Assembly (NCBI GenBank): GCA_026119935.1
Contig: JALRMH010000005.1
Location: 868,001 to 932,000, forward strand
Direction of reading: 5' to 3'
DNA from: Endothia cerciana
Taxonomy: Eukaryota; Ascomycota; Sordariomycetes; Diaporthales; Cryphonectriaceae
DNA length: 64,000 bases
Shown: piece by piece, positions 23,486 to 35,440 of the stretch
How positions within the stretch are numbered: the first letter of the stretch is position 1
How the letters are laid out: each line of letters opens with the position of its first letter
Made by a program: the position numbers and the translations under genes
Notes under the pieces: generated by a model
Told to the model about the DNA's origin: nothing
The model's database searches: none
Seen by the model: the letters and a program-made list of their open reading frames with translations, nothing else

Positions 23486-25709
23486 AGCAAGACATCGAAT
23501 TTGCCATAGTGCTCAACGATGTCCCTCTCGTTGTGGGTCTGTGGCCGGCTGTGGATTCCCATCTCTATTCCCTTGGGGGCCTGATCCAGCTGCAGACTGG
23601 CCTGCCTGCCTCGATCAAGCGGCCGGCCGGCCTGATCCTTGAGAATCCAGCGAAGCCATCGTCTCCGGGTGGCTCTGCGTTTTTCCCTTTGGTAACGCGG
23701 CTGGAGACGAGCTTTCCGTCCCAGGCCAAAATCTTGGAAAGAAACAACGCGTAGTGGACAGGCTAGCAATCAGTCTGTGGGCAGATCGGTTCAAGCAGAG
23801 ATATCTCACGGCGTTACCTGGGTCTTCTGGGATCTTGCCATCAGGGTGGACATCAGGGATGGGATTATATAGTGTTCAGGATTTGGGCCACCCTCAGAAG
23901 CTCAGGACGGTGGTCAAGGGAGTCGGGGTCATGATCTTCGATAAAGATGAACAGCCCTAGACAGCAAGCATTGGGCTGACTGAGTGGTAGGGCCCTCGGC
24001 ATCATCTGAGCTCCTACAGATGCCCTTCGTTCTGGAAGCTAGCTGCCGTTGCTGAACGCTGAGCGGGGACAACTCACCACGCAACCATTCCTGCCGGAAT
24101 TGCTCGTACCGTACCACTACTTCGTATAGTGTCCTAGCTGCTTGTACTCCTGAACAAACCACGTGCTCTGCAACACTATCGATATTCTTATGACAACCAT
24201 CTCATCTTTGCCTGCGTACCCACACCGGAAAGTGGTATTAGACTCTACATGAGTACTCCTCCCTCTGAGGGGGCCTTCGTTCGAGTCGAAGCTTAATCAG
24301 AATCTTGGCAAACGTTCCTGACCCAAAGTCAATCCAAAGCCACCGCCGGCAGGCAGAGTCCGACTTTTCCTATCGTCAGATACCAAGCCCTCAGAGGATT
24401 GTTAAGGAGTAGATACTAGGTATGAAAACCTCGAGAACTCTGGTTACACCTACCTACCTAGGTAAGCAACCAATAATAAGTGGTGGCGTGCTACCTGGCG
24501 CTTCATCTTGCTTATTACTCCCCGGCCGGAGTAATGACCTCGTTGTTGAACCACCTCGCATCGTTGCTTCTGAAAGACGTTAGCAAAGAGAGGCCGCCAT
24601 AGTGGCAGGCAAACGACGCTGGGTACCAAGCTATCATCGGCTCCATGGGCCAGAAGGCACCTCATCCAGCTTCCTTTCCTTTTCGTGAGCTCCGAGCTGT
24701 TTTCGGAGCAGCATAGAACTCCCTAGCGCTGTGTATTCCTCTGGTGAGGAGGGGGAGTAGTGCTTTTCACGAAATTGCCAAAGTCCAGAAGTGGCCTTAC
24801 CCACTCGAGCCGCTTCTTCTATCCTTCCGGGCCTGGCAAATAATATATGGGCTTGGCTTTATCGTCTACTCATCTCTAACCCGAGCAGGGAAGGCTTCAG
24901 CAGTGTCTTCATCCCACATTGCTGAACCAAACTCTGTTAGAGACTTCAATGCTTCTTTCCTCTAAGGTTGTGGCTATGTGGTGTCTGTACGACACCGTAC
25001 GGCCTCCCCCCAAACGATTCACGTCTGTTAACCATATCTTTGAGCCTACGATGAAGTAGTGCCGAGCTTGGTCCTCACAGGTGTATGCTACCGGGGCTGG
25101 GGGTCTCTATAGGAAGCTTGTTCGGACCAGTCTGCAGCCCCACGAGCTCCGTTGGGACTGGAACCACGCAATCCGCATTTGGCAAGACGATAGAGCCAGT
25201 CTTGGTCATGTATTGACAAACAGGGAGCTCTTCGTGTAGACAGCTTCTACTCAGGGAAATATGCACACACGTATATTCCGGCAACTCAGTACTTAGGCCT
25301 CCCAAGCACCGCCTCTCACGAACAGAACACCAGTGATATTGCTCTTGGTCGACAGCTTGAATCAGACCTCGACATCAGGAAAGCAGCTTCAACTCATTCG
25401 TCTCGGTGTGCCCTCCATATACGTAACTGTCATTGAAAGTGATGGCTTCAAGCAGACCAAGAACAACGAGGGGTGGGAACTAGGCTTCAGGTGCTCGAGT
25501 TCCACCGTTTATTCACCTCGATTAACACCAAGAGGAGACCAACATGTCTGCTGTCAACAAGCTCATGAAAACGACTCATGACTACCGTGATACAGTTTCT
25601 GAGAAAACTAGCTAGTTTCCCTCACGAAAGGTATTCGTCTTTCGCCGATCCTTCAAGCCGCCGATACTCACCTCCTTGAGCCTTTGCATGGTACGCTACA
25701 TAAGAGTTG

Positions 25710-25729
25710 TTTTTTTTTGGGGGGGGGGG
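25710..25729. repeat. T9-G11 homopolymer junction
   Basis: Nine T followed by eleven G in the gene-free block, then TTTAAATTCC. It is part of a window-wide set of long G or C runs outside exons. Confidence 0.85.
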
Positions 25730-26546
25730 TTTAAATTCCTTTTTCCTTCCCCGGGTAAGACCACTATGATTCAAGGACACCGATTGGTATGAGCTCCCCA
25801 GCCGTATAACACAGAATATTTTGCAAGAAATCAGTACAGTCTCACACTGACGAACAAGCGGATACCCCAGGCCTGAGGATGCCAGTAAACACACACCCAC
25901 ACGCTGTTCTTCTGGTCGGGAGGTACTGCATATTACCCCATGGGCTATTTTCACCTCTCGTTCTGACACGAGCCCATGCAGAAGAGAACACCCGGGAAGG
26001 AGGGGCTCTCTTCCGACAGCAATCGTGGGGAATCCGCAGGACTGAGGATTACTGATGGCCACCAAGAGCGCACCAGCCCGTCCCCCCGACATGATGCCGA
26101 CGTCAACTGTCTCACACCTCGACCGGTCAGAGCACAGGCCACGTCCCGAAGAGTATATCAACATAATCACCTGACTGGGAATACCTCGGTGAATTATGCT
26201 CCCAGGGCCGCCCCCCCTCAAGTGACACCAGGGTAATACAGGCTCGTCGCACCAGCCCAGCAGGCGGCTTGGGCTGCCTGCCCGCCTACGCGCCCCCCTC
26301 ACCTATGCCGCATAGACCCGTAATTACCAGTACACAGCAATGTCACCAGCTGCAGGCAGCCCGACACCTCCACCCCCAGCGTCCCTTCCGGGACGCGAAC
26401 CCCTCCCCTCTGGTCCAGAACATGATAGCCGCGCCTGGCCCTGAGGCGGGTTTGGAGACACTGTGCGAGATACCTCTCGAGTACAACCACCGGGGAACTA
26501 GGGACGGGATAGAGCTCGACTGAAGGAGCCTGGATCCTCGTCACGA

Positions 26547-26559
26547 CCCCCCCCCCCCC
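26547..26559. repeat. C13 homopolymer
   Basis: Thirteen consecutive C in non-coding sequence. Confidence 0.85.
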
Positions 26560-27347
26560 ACAGGCTAGATGCGGGCAGCCGTGGTCACTGGCCTCTTTGT
26601 CGACAAGGGAGGTGGGAGTGTCTTATTACACGGGCGACGTATGTCTTGCTGATTGTCACATTGAGTATAGCTTCTGCTGGATGCATGATGTCCCGAGATG
26701 TAAGCAGACTTACAAACATGCAGCAGGCCGGGAGGCATCAAGTCCAGCCTTCGCAGTGGTCGATGTCTGCCAGATGGTGTCACAAGAGAACGGACGCGCT
26801 CGAGGCTTGCCCCAGCAGCCCGATGGGCTCGGGGTTACACAAGACTACGGGAAGCATCCTCGGCAAGCTGGACTGCGCCATCCTCAGCGGAAGGTCTGTC
26901 ATCCTGCTCCGTTTGTCACCCGTGCCTGCTCTGGCCAGGCCGCCTCGGGACAGCCGCGGATTCTCGAACCGAGATATACGCTTCGTAGGCGGACAGATGC
27001 TGGTGAGGGAGCAGGTCGACCTTGTCCGGGACGATACGTCCCCCGCCGGATCTGAGTCAGCTGTAAGATCTGCTGGGATTTGCTGAAAAGAGGTTGCGTT
27101 CGTACCAAAAGTCTGTCGCCACAGCAGACAAAGGCTGAGCCTGGAACGGCCTACGTTGCCGTTGGGCATCAGTCGCTCTCACAGGGCGCGCCTGAAAACC
27201 AACGTAGCATCAGAGAGCTGGATATGCGCAGATGACGGTTGCAGGAGACGCCCAAGCAGGCAGGTATGTACTGGACGCCGTTTGCCCGCGACGCCGCAGG
27301 ATCTACTACATAGTAACCTAGCAGCGGGAGGCAACGGGTGAGCCCCT

Positions 27348-27360
27348 CCCCCCCCCCCCC
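27348..27360. repeat. C13 homopolymer
   Basis: Thirteen consecutive C, followed by GCGGGC, in non-coding sequence. Confidence 0.85.
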
Positions 27361-28178
27361 GCGGGCTCAGCAGCCGGGCCTGGAGAGACCCAGGTGCTTA
27401 ATCACTTGCATGAGAGGACCCTCTATTTTTGTGGGGTGGCCCCGAGGGGGTAAAGTGCGTAGTCTCCTTCTCTTCACCGAACGGGTGGACGTCAGCCGCG
27501 TGTTGAGGTAGTGCCTGGCTCTGGTGTATCCGGGAGACGCGCTACAGACGATAAAGCCCGCCCTCCGAGTAACCTGCAGGCGCAGCAACACTCCTCGGCG
27601 CCTGACCTTGGTTGGGTTCTCAGATGCCCAAAGGCGCTTGCTCAGGTTCCAGCCTGACAGGTCAGATCCAGATGCCCAGGTGGGAGAAGTCGGGACCAAG
27701 ATCGAGCCTCCTCCTCCTCCTCCCCCCCCTCAATAATCGAGATGATATTGACACATCCCCAAACACACACCGGACAAAGAATCTCAGGGGACCAGGAGGT
27801 GGTGCAGCTGAGGATCAATCTGGATCGTTCTATTACGGGCCGCGCCTCCCGGCTCTGTTCGGCGACGCCCATTTCAGCTGGCCTCGGATAGCCAATGCGA
27901 GATGAGATGGAGCTGGGAGGTTCGTCTCGTCAGTTCTCAGGCGCAGGAGGCCTGGCCCACTCGCGTTCCCCTCCCGGCCACCGGTCAGTCGCTGGCGGTC
28001 ATGGATGTCCTGAGGCTGCCTCCAGACCCGTGTGCCGCTGAGCTTCGCTTGGCCATCAGCCGTCATCATCATGGGGTCGGTGTGGTGGTGGTGGCGACAG
28101 CGGCTGTCCAACATTCCTCCGCATCTGGCATTCGCTTCTGGCCTCGGAACTGATGGCTGATGAAGGTGAGCCCCGTGT

Positions 28179-28192
28179 GGGGGGGGGGGGGG
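28179..28192. repeat. G14 homopolymer
   Basis: Fourteen consecutive G followed by AGGGGAG, in non-coding sequence; strong potential to form a G-quadruplex. Confidence 0.85.
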
Positions 28193-29370
28193 AGGGGAGT
28201 GGACGGAAGAACCCGTGCCTGTCTGTGACCTCCCCTTGGCTCTTCACGATGCAGAGTGATAATGCCGGCGCCTGGAGGCAATTGCAACGGTGGGGATAGA
28301 GAGATGTGATTGTGCTAAGACATAATGAGAAGCACAATCACTCTTCATAACTCGTGATAAGCTGCAAAGGAGATATCACTGTGGGACAATAGACTGATAG
28401 ACAACTGCCCAACTCTTCTACCTTTTCATATCCGAACACTTGGAACAGGTCAGAACGTCTGGCCTGCCCATGTAGCCACGAGAGGTAGGTGCTGCTTCAG
28501 CCCCTGTGCCGACCCTGATGTGCCCCATGAAGTGAAGCAGACTCGATTGATACCTCCGAGAAATGATACCTAGATTGATAAAAACCACCCATAAATTCAA
28601 AGAAGCAGCCGTGATAGACATGACAGAGATAAGGATTAAGGTATGATAGTGCCACGAGCATAACACACGAAGAAACCCGCCTCCAGTCTGACGTCCAAAT
28701 ACCCGTCTCCGAAGTTTTTCGTCGTCCTCATTCCTCTCGCCCAACCGATGCTCCTTGCCTGCTAAGTATACCTGGCTAACACCTCGCACGCCTCGCTCGA
28801 CGCTGATGTAAACTGCTATTATTGAGCATCATCACTCGGCCGATCATTGCTGAAATTTGAAAAATCACCATGGCTGCCTTCTCCTCGGTCAATCTGTGAG
28901 GGGTATATTGGGCGCTTTTGGATCCACGTCGAAAATGCTGCTGAGAAACCAAACCAGTCGTGAAAATTTCGTTGCGGAAATCGACAACATCTCAGCCGCC
29001 CGGTGATGGCGTGTGTCGTCGAAATTGAGGAACGCTTCGTTGTGTGATGCGTCGCTGGCGCGCATAAGCTACGTAGATCTGCGGAAGTTTTGAAAGCAAA
29101 AAAACAAACAAGAGCGGCTGCCCCCCTTGTAACCCAGCCGCTCGCCACCCGCTCACCATACCGTCTATCACTGATTGAGGAAAGGTTGCGTAGTAAGTTG
29201 CAAAAAGCCGACGTAGACCTGGTGCATCATCATGATTGATGAGGTGTTCGAGATGAAAGGGCTGCGAAGCCGGTTGGTAGTTTATTGTGGGAAAGCACTT
29301 CAGCCGGCCCAAGAGACGATTCGTCCCTTCGAATTAGTGTTTCACCCTCCGCTCGATGTAATCCGAACAA

Positions 29371-31381
29371 TTATTGGTTCCATCGTTTGTGCTCACTGTC
29401 CTCGTGTGGGTGCCCGGGCCTGAGGGGATCCATCTTCAAGCCTGACCCAGGAGCCGAGAGGTAGTTAGGGAACGAGTGCGTAGTGTGAGGGTTCACGGGC
29501 CCCTGGGGTACACTCGTCGGGCGAAAGGGATTGCTATGGATGGAGTCATAAGCCGGGGCTTCGAGGTACTGAGGAGTCTGTGTCAAGGGGACAGATGGCT
29601 GCTCAACGTAGGACCCAGTCGCATGCGCTTGTTGCTGTGACTGGTTAAATGAGTACACAGGCGATGCGGCCGGCTGGTTGCTGTGCTGCCAGTTAGAGTA
29701 CAACCCGGAGCTGGAGGAGCTGCCATACTCCGGGTTCGAGGTGTACAGTGATGGGCGTCGACTGGACGCGTGCGGGTCCGAATAGCCTTCTGGCAAAGGC
29801 ATCGTGTGTGTCTGAGATATCGACGGCTGACTGCTGACGCCAAGAGAGCTGCCTTCCACAAAACTGGATGCGCCAGCGCCGAGGTCCGACTGCATCATTG
29901 GTGGCTGGGAGTATGGATGGCCGCGGACTGGGAGGTCTCCCATGCTGAATGACGAGCTGCCCTGCAGGTTCCCGACCGGGCTCTGCTGGGGAGGTGCGAG
30001 CGCAGGCAGGGCGTGCTCCGGCTTGGGAGAAGTGGGCGTAGGTTGATTGTTGTCATCATCATCTTGTGGTGCCTCTTCTTCCTCTTCCTGCCAATCATCC
30101 GGAACCTTGTCGTCGGCCGTAACTTGGACCTCGGCGTCGGCGTCTGCGAAATTTGGGGTTAGTGAGCCGAGCCTGCCCAATGTAGTGAGTTGACGAACCA
30201 ATCTCGCCATTCTTGTACCGCTCTTCGTATTTGGCCACTCTGAAAATCTCTTTCAGGTAAGGCCTCTTTTTAGCATTGTTCGGGTTCTCGACGTCTCCAA
30301 AGAAGCTCGAGAGTGCCTCGAAGGTTGCTTCTTCAAGCTTCGCAACGTTGATATTCAGCTTCTGGATGTCCCGGTGTTGGGACCGATTGGGCTCGACGAC
30401 CATGCTCAGGATGTGGTTAAGGAGCCACACACGTTCTGTGAAAGATCAGCCAAGAGCACACTCAGAAGCAAGGCTCGTGCGCGGAGTCCAGACGTACCGG
30501 GCTTGTACAAGTGGTCCGGTTCCTTGTGCCGGACCCTGTCATCTCTCGTAGGTCCTGTCGGCTTTGGCCACCAGTCTGGCGCTTTCGCCTCTTGCCCGGT
30601 GTATGGATGATTTGACTGCTTCTTTGGAGCGATCAACTTGATCCAGGCCTTTGCGATCATCTTACAGGCCGATTGCTGGATATTCTTGAAACGCTGCTCG
30701 TAGAACTTCCAGACCTCGTCCTTGTTGCCAATCTTGAGTGCCTTCTTCGGGACAACGACGTTGACCGCTGGTCCAGCGTCCAGAGTCGGGTCTCTCCTGT
30801 TCACGGCCCCTCTGGGCCGTTTTCGGGTCCTGAAGGTGTCGTCCTCATAGTCGTAGGCGGGTTGGATTCGACGGCGCTCATACTGTCGGCGACCGCCGTA
30901 AGTGGAACTGATTGGGTGGCGGTCGGGGTCTCCGTGGCCAAAGTAGCCGTCATCGTATGAGGATGGGCTCGGTGCTAAGGGGATACGGATCAGCAATCGC
31001 CGCGGCCAAGATGAAATCCTCAGTTTATCCGTACTCGGAAGCATGCTACCATTGTTATACCAGCTAAGATAACCATCGAGGTCGATGTATTCTTTGTAGA
31101 CCATCGGGTTTCCAGCCTCTCTGGGCCCGCTGAAGGTTACCAGCTCGCCTTGCTTGGTTATGCCTGCCATGATGAAATGGGACAGCGAGATATTGCAATG
31201 TTGCTGGAGCATTGTACAAATGTCCTGATACACGTTAGACCTGGCTAAAGAAGTGAGACAATGTATGCGAGAACTTTACCATTGGGTACCTGCGCTGGTT
31301 TATGGGATCGGCAACTGGAGGGCGAGCCGCTGGCAGTCTCTCCGCCGTCCACTGACGAGAAGGGTGTGTTGGCAAGACCAT
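29371..31381 (-). CDS. YDR124W-like / DUF2841 helical-bundle protein
   Basis: Exons 31381-31280, 31224-30498, 30435-30199 and 30143-29371 join in frame to 612 aa. The centre (about residues 175-325) carries the DUF2841 helical bundle: DEVWKFYEQRFKNIQQSACKMIAKAWIKLIAPKKQSNHPYTG, APDWWP, then ERVWLLNHILSMVVEP, KLEEATFEALSSFF and KRPYLKEIFRVAKYEERY. The family includes yeast YDR124W and the Aspergillus fumigatus hrmA-associated cluster protein AFUB_079030; its molecular role is not known. The N-terminal part (DICTMLQQHCNISLSHFIMAGI) is a conserved-looking short domain, joined to a 34-codon first exon that I inferred from a phase-0 junction (RYPM-DICTML). The last 270 residues are acidic, then Ser/Gln/Pro-rich, as in fungal transcription cofactors. 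A further 75-base in-frame intron may exist inside exon 2 (31048 region, GTAGCATG to CCTTAG), which would remove 25 residues. Confidence 0.86.
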
Positions 31382-34327
31382 CTTTCACAGAGGCCGAGGG
31401 CTGATTTGGGTGGTTCTGGAGAGTTAGGACGGAGTGTCAAGGTTGTCTTTATGACGAGACGAGCTGGCTTCTTTTCAATACCAAAGCATTGAGCGGTGAG
31501 AAGAGTATGACAGCGCCTCTGAGAGCCTGAGGATCAGATATTTGATTAGCTTCAGGGTCTGGTTTGGGTGAGGCTGAAGGTGAGACAATAGAGGCATGGG
31601 GTTTGTCAAAAGCAGTCTTTGACCAGATCTCCGCCGAGCCTCTCACCAGCGTGGGCGGGTCTGGCTTACGGTAGTGCCAAAAGTGTAGGTGAGAGGGGGT
31701 AAAGCAGATACAGGAGAGAAGCGATGATGGACCAGAATTCGACCAGGGTTGTCGTGTAGGGCAAAGAAGCGAACCGACCAGGAGAAGGAGGGGACTGCTC
31801 CGCTTGTCAAGTTGCCAAGTTTGAGTGGCGTGGACGGAGTTGATATATGTGAGAGGGTAGATCTAGATCTGTGTATGAGAAGGAAGGATAGCCGCACCTG
31901 AAGAGAACAACTGCCGAGTGATTTGGTCGCCCCCTCGACAGATGGCAGGCCCTCACGTACCAAGCCTGTCCGAGTTCAGATACGGGCCACAGGGCACGGA
32001 TCTGGCCTGTCTGTTGGCACGGGAGCTTGCTGCCGAGTCGGACCAGCGGGCGGTCACCAAACACGGACTCTGCCAACGACAGAACAGATCAGGGGAGGGC
32101 TTCTCTCCTAGGAGTGGTTTTTTGGGGGGTTTTTTGGCTGGTGAAATTTGTCAAGCGGATGCGGTGGCGCACATGACCAACGCAAGGAGGTTGATGATTT
32201 GCGTCCGAGAACAGACCCGGAGCCGCGGCCAATACCTGGATGGACAGCCCTGGTCAACAGAGGAGCCAGCCCGTCGTGATCAGTACCCCGGGGTCGGACG
32301 TCACAGATTTCTTTGTCTGTTGTGCGGCTGTGAAACATCGGAGAGCAGCTGTCAGGTTGCTCAAGAAGGCTGTTCCACGCCAGAATTCCCGCCAACAGAG
32401 GACAGGCACAGGAGGGCCGGCAGTATCAACCAAGAAAGCAGAGCAATGAAAAGCTGTCAATGTCAGGGGTGTGACGGCACCCAGAATCCCTCGAGGTGTC
32501 TCCGCTGACTGCCAGATGGTCGATAGACCAGCGCGTGCTTGCCTCCGGCAAGGTGCTAACTGATGTAGACGGGGTATGGCCAGAAGGGCCGAAGTGACGG
32601 GACTGAAGACGGCGAAGAGCGTCGGATTCGATGCACAGAGCTTGTAGACCTAGGGCCACACAGGCCCGTGCGATGGACGTCCGGGAAACGGCCCAACCAA
32701 CTGCGAATTCTTCCTGTATTGAACCGACGTCCAATCAGTCTTCCTACTAGAGGGTTGAGCAGGCGCGACAGACGCAGGATGCAGAGTCGACACGCGAGAT
32801 AGAGAGTGAGGATAACACAAAAGTCGAGTTCGGAAGCGTTCTCATGCGAGGCGACAGGTCCTTGGGGTTTACGTGTAGTCGCCACTGGTGGTCGCTGGCC
32901 GTAGGCACTGTGACTGGACGGGAGAGGGGGGAGCAGACTGCAAGAGGAGGAACGGTCTCCTGCAGTGAAGGCTCCGGCGCCAGTGAGGTGCGATTTGACA
33001 GTTGTGTTGCAGGAAACCACCTGTACGAGGTGCGAGGAACACCGAGCTCAGGCCGGGTCGGGACGACAGGAGGTTGAGCTGAGGTAAGAGACAAGGTATG
33101 AGGTGAAAAATCGTGATGAGAAACCTGTATCCGACTGCGAGGAAGCATCTAATGTATGTATGTAAGGAGCGTGCGAGGACCCGTCTGTTCAGATGCTCCC
33201 ATGTGTCTGTATTAGTGGGAGCCCTAGGACACGCAGAGGGATACGGGCACCCTTGCCTGAGCCTATGCACGGTAGTGGAGATGCAGAAGAGCCCAGTGCG
33301 TACTCCGTACTATGGTACAGAATAGACGCGCAAGGTAGGTGAAAAGAAGGAAGTGAACCGGAGGTGTAGATCTGCAAGGTATTGATAAGAGGGAATCGGT
33401 CGGCCGAGCGCCGGCAGTGAGGATGGGGTTGTGTATGCGTGTTGCAAAAGAAGATGCGAGGAGACACTAACGAGAATCGATGGCTGTGTCCTAGGCGAGC
33501 TGAGGAGTAGATGGCAGGCCCCCAGGGTAGTCCAAGGTTATCGTAACGTGCTTGATATATTGCCCGACCAAGCTAGCGGCAGCGTGCGCCGCCCTCTGAA
33601 AACCGGGTGGGAAATGTAGTATGTTGAGAACACAGTAGATGTCAGGAGCTAGGGGGTGGGGGTGGGGACGGCGGGAACTGGACGAAGGCGTCGCCACGCA
33701 CCGGCCTGTAGCAGCTTGGAAGTATCTCGCGTGTATCCGAGGGGCATGGTCGGCTGCGAGTCGCACCGTGGGTGGGGAGAAGCAGTGATGGAAAAACTCT
33801 GGGAAAATGAGGGCCTCGTACCTCTAGCGTGGTCCAGGGCCTGGTCTCCTCTGCCTCTCCTCCTTTCTCGATAACCAGCCCTCCCCTCGATCGGTCGTTC
33901 TGGCCACGGGCCGGGAGAGCGCAGCAAGAACTTCAGCCCAACATACCAGCATGCTACTATGAGCGTGAGGACCTTGTACCTGACCCCTCCCACGGCTGTC
34001 TGTGGCGGACCAACCAGAGCGTGTTACCAAGTAGTCGTACCTCTGCAACCTGCAGCAGGTCGACAGTTACACGCGCTGTGAGTGGACGAGGGCCGGCGAG
34101 GGGGGCATGGGCTATACTTGCTAGCTATTGCCGACAATTGGTACCCTCCGCGGAAGTTTGCAAAATTGTATGGAGTATACCACACAGAGGGGAATGTCAC
34201 CAGGACGATGACAACAGCCCCCCTGCTTTTCTTAGCCGTGAGACATCTGTGTGCTCAGCACCCCGCCCTCCTGTCAGGCTCTTCAGCCCAGCAGCAACAG
34301 GCGCGATGCTAGGGAGGAAATGGCAAA

Positions 34328-34357
34328 GAGGGGGGAGAGAGAGAGAGGGGGGGGGGG

Positions 34358-34388
<31 letters not shown>

Positions 34389-34412
34389 GAGAGGGACGGA
34401 GGGGGGGGGGGG
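34328..34412. repeat. Mixed GA / poly-G tract
   Basis: About 85 bases of G runs alternating with (GA)n on the plus strand, ending in a 12-base G run; the complementary strand is a pure pyrimidine tract apart from one base pair near 34396. Suited to triplex (H-DNA) or quadruplex formation. Confidence 0.85.
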
Positions 34413-34910
34413 CTGTCGCACAACAACCCAGCGGCGGAACAGGCTGTCCGTCCGATACAACAGAAGTACATGGCCTGGACATGGCCGTTGACCGCCTTGA
34501 CTGCGTGGTGAAGTCGCAATCGGATTCGAACTCGAGCCCTGGGCTCGCTGGGCGACGTGCCAATTCATCCGTGGATACGCGCCCAACGCAGTCGTCTGTG
34601 TCGAAAGCGACAGTGACTCGTCCGCCCCCGAGAGAGTGCCCGGTGCTCCTAAGCGACCGTCCCTTTCGGTCTTCCTTAGGCGGCTACCTGACTGGTAGCA
34701 TGTAACCTGTGGGCTTTCAGGCTTGCTGGAGGTTGCGGAAGTGAACGTGTGCCAACCTGAAGAATGCTGGATGTTGGCAAGATTGGCAGTCAGGATGTCA
34801 ATGGTGCCCTGTCGACGACAAGGTTGGGTTGTGGGGGGCGCTATACCGGATTAGAGACGTGACGAGACCCTGGGTAGGCGACCAGGGTGGGTACCTGTCT
34901 CCCACACACG

Positions 34911-34930
34911 GTACTATGGTACCATAGTAC
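34911..34930. repeat. 20-base perfect palindrome
   Basis: GTACTATGGTACCATAGTAC reads the same on both strands. It is followed directly by CATAGTAG, which extends the repeated CATAGTA word, so the site has nested copies of ACTATGG/CCATAGT. Confidence 0.9.
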
Positions 34931-34971
34931 CATAGTAGCTAGCTGACGGGCTGCACAGACTGAGGTTGCTG

Positions 34972-35010
34972 GGGCGCTGGGCGCTGGGCGCTGGACGCTG
35001 GACGCTGGGT
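34972..35010. repeat. GGGCGCTG short tandem repeat
   Basis: Five to six units of about 7-8 bases, drifting from GGGCGCTG to GACGCTG, in non-coding DNA. Confidence 0.8.
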
Positions 35011-35370
35011 GCACGGTACGGGGTACATGCCTAGGTACCATTCGAGGACCGGGAGGACGGGACTCCCCTTGTGGGTTCATACTTGTGGGTTCAGGTCCTT
35101 GTTGGGCGCAAGATTTCGGCTGCCGCTGCCGGCGAGAAGTGAGTGATCTGTTGTCGCCCATGGGTTGCATTATCATGGGGAGTGCGGTAAAAATACCGGG
35201 TGGGGATTCCAGGCATCCAGGCACCCGCTATGTACTATGACTATGTAGGAACCATATATCCCGTAGTAGTATCCCACGGGCTGGGGTTGTCTCTTCAGTA
35301 TCGGCAGGTCACGATGGTGCCCCTGGCCAGGATGATGTAATTGAGTCGAGGTGGTTGATTCTGCTGGTTG

Positions 35371-35440
35371 GTGGCCGTCGTGGTGGTGGTGGCCGTCGTG
35401 GTGGTGGTGGTGGTGGTGGTGGTGGTAGTGGTGTGGGTGT
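35371..35440. repeat. GTG trinucleotide repeat with GGCCGTC interruptions
   Basis: Two GGCCGTC units embedded in a (GTG)n run followed by GGTAGTGGTGTGG. Read on the minus strand this gives His-rich frames (CAC codons), which are a by-product of the repeat. Confidence 0.85.

Larger units (their letters stand above)
23486..29370. other. 5.9-kb gene-free block
   Basis: No gene is supported. Frames are short, mutually overlapping and without domains. Content noticed: CTACCTACCTAGGTAAG-like words near 24450, a T9-G11 junction at 25710-25729, C13 at 26547-26559, C13 at 27348-27360, G14 at 28179-28192, and CTCCTCCTC triplets near 27706-27730. GC is somewhat lower at about 24.0-25.7 kb than elsewhere. 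The right part includes the 3' UTR of the YDR124W-like gene. Old, decayed repeat DNA is possible, but no terminal repeats or transposase remnants were recognised. Confidence 0.6.

Noticed and set aside
24264..24295. T-arm-like hairpin CTTCG-TTCGAGT-CGAAG suggesting a tRNA
   Set aside because: The following seven bases (CTTAATC) have no matching acceptor strand upstream, and no anticodon or D-arm fits the 45 bases before it.
31643..31963. Candidate further 5' exon for the YDR124W-like gene
   Set aside because: The phase-0 exon at 31280-31381 already supplies a start codon and splice donor; nothing upstream shows conservation.
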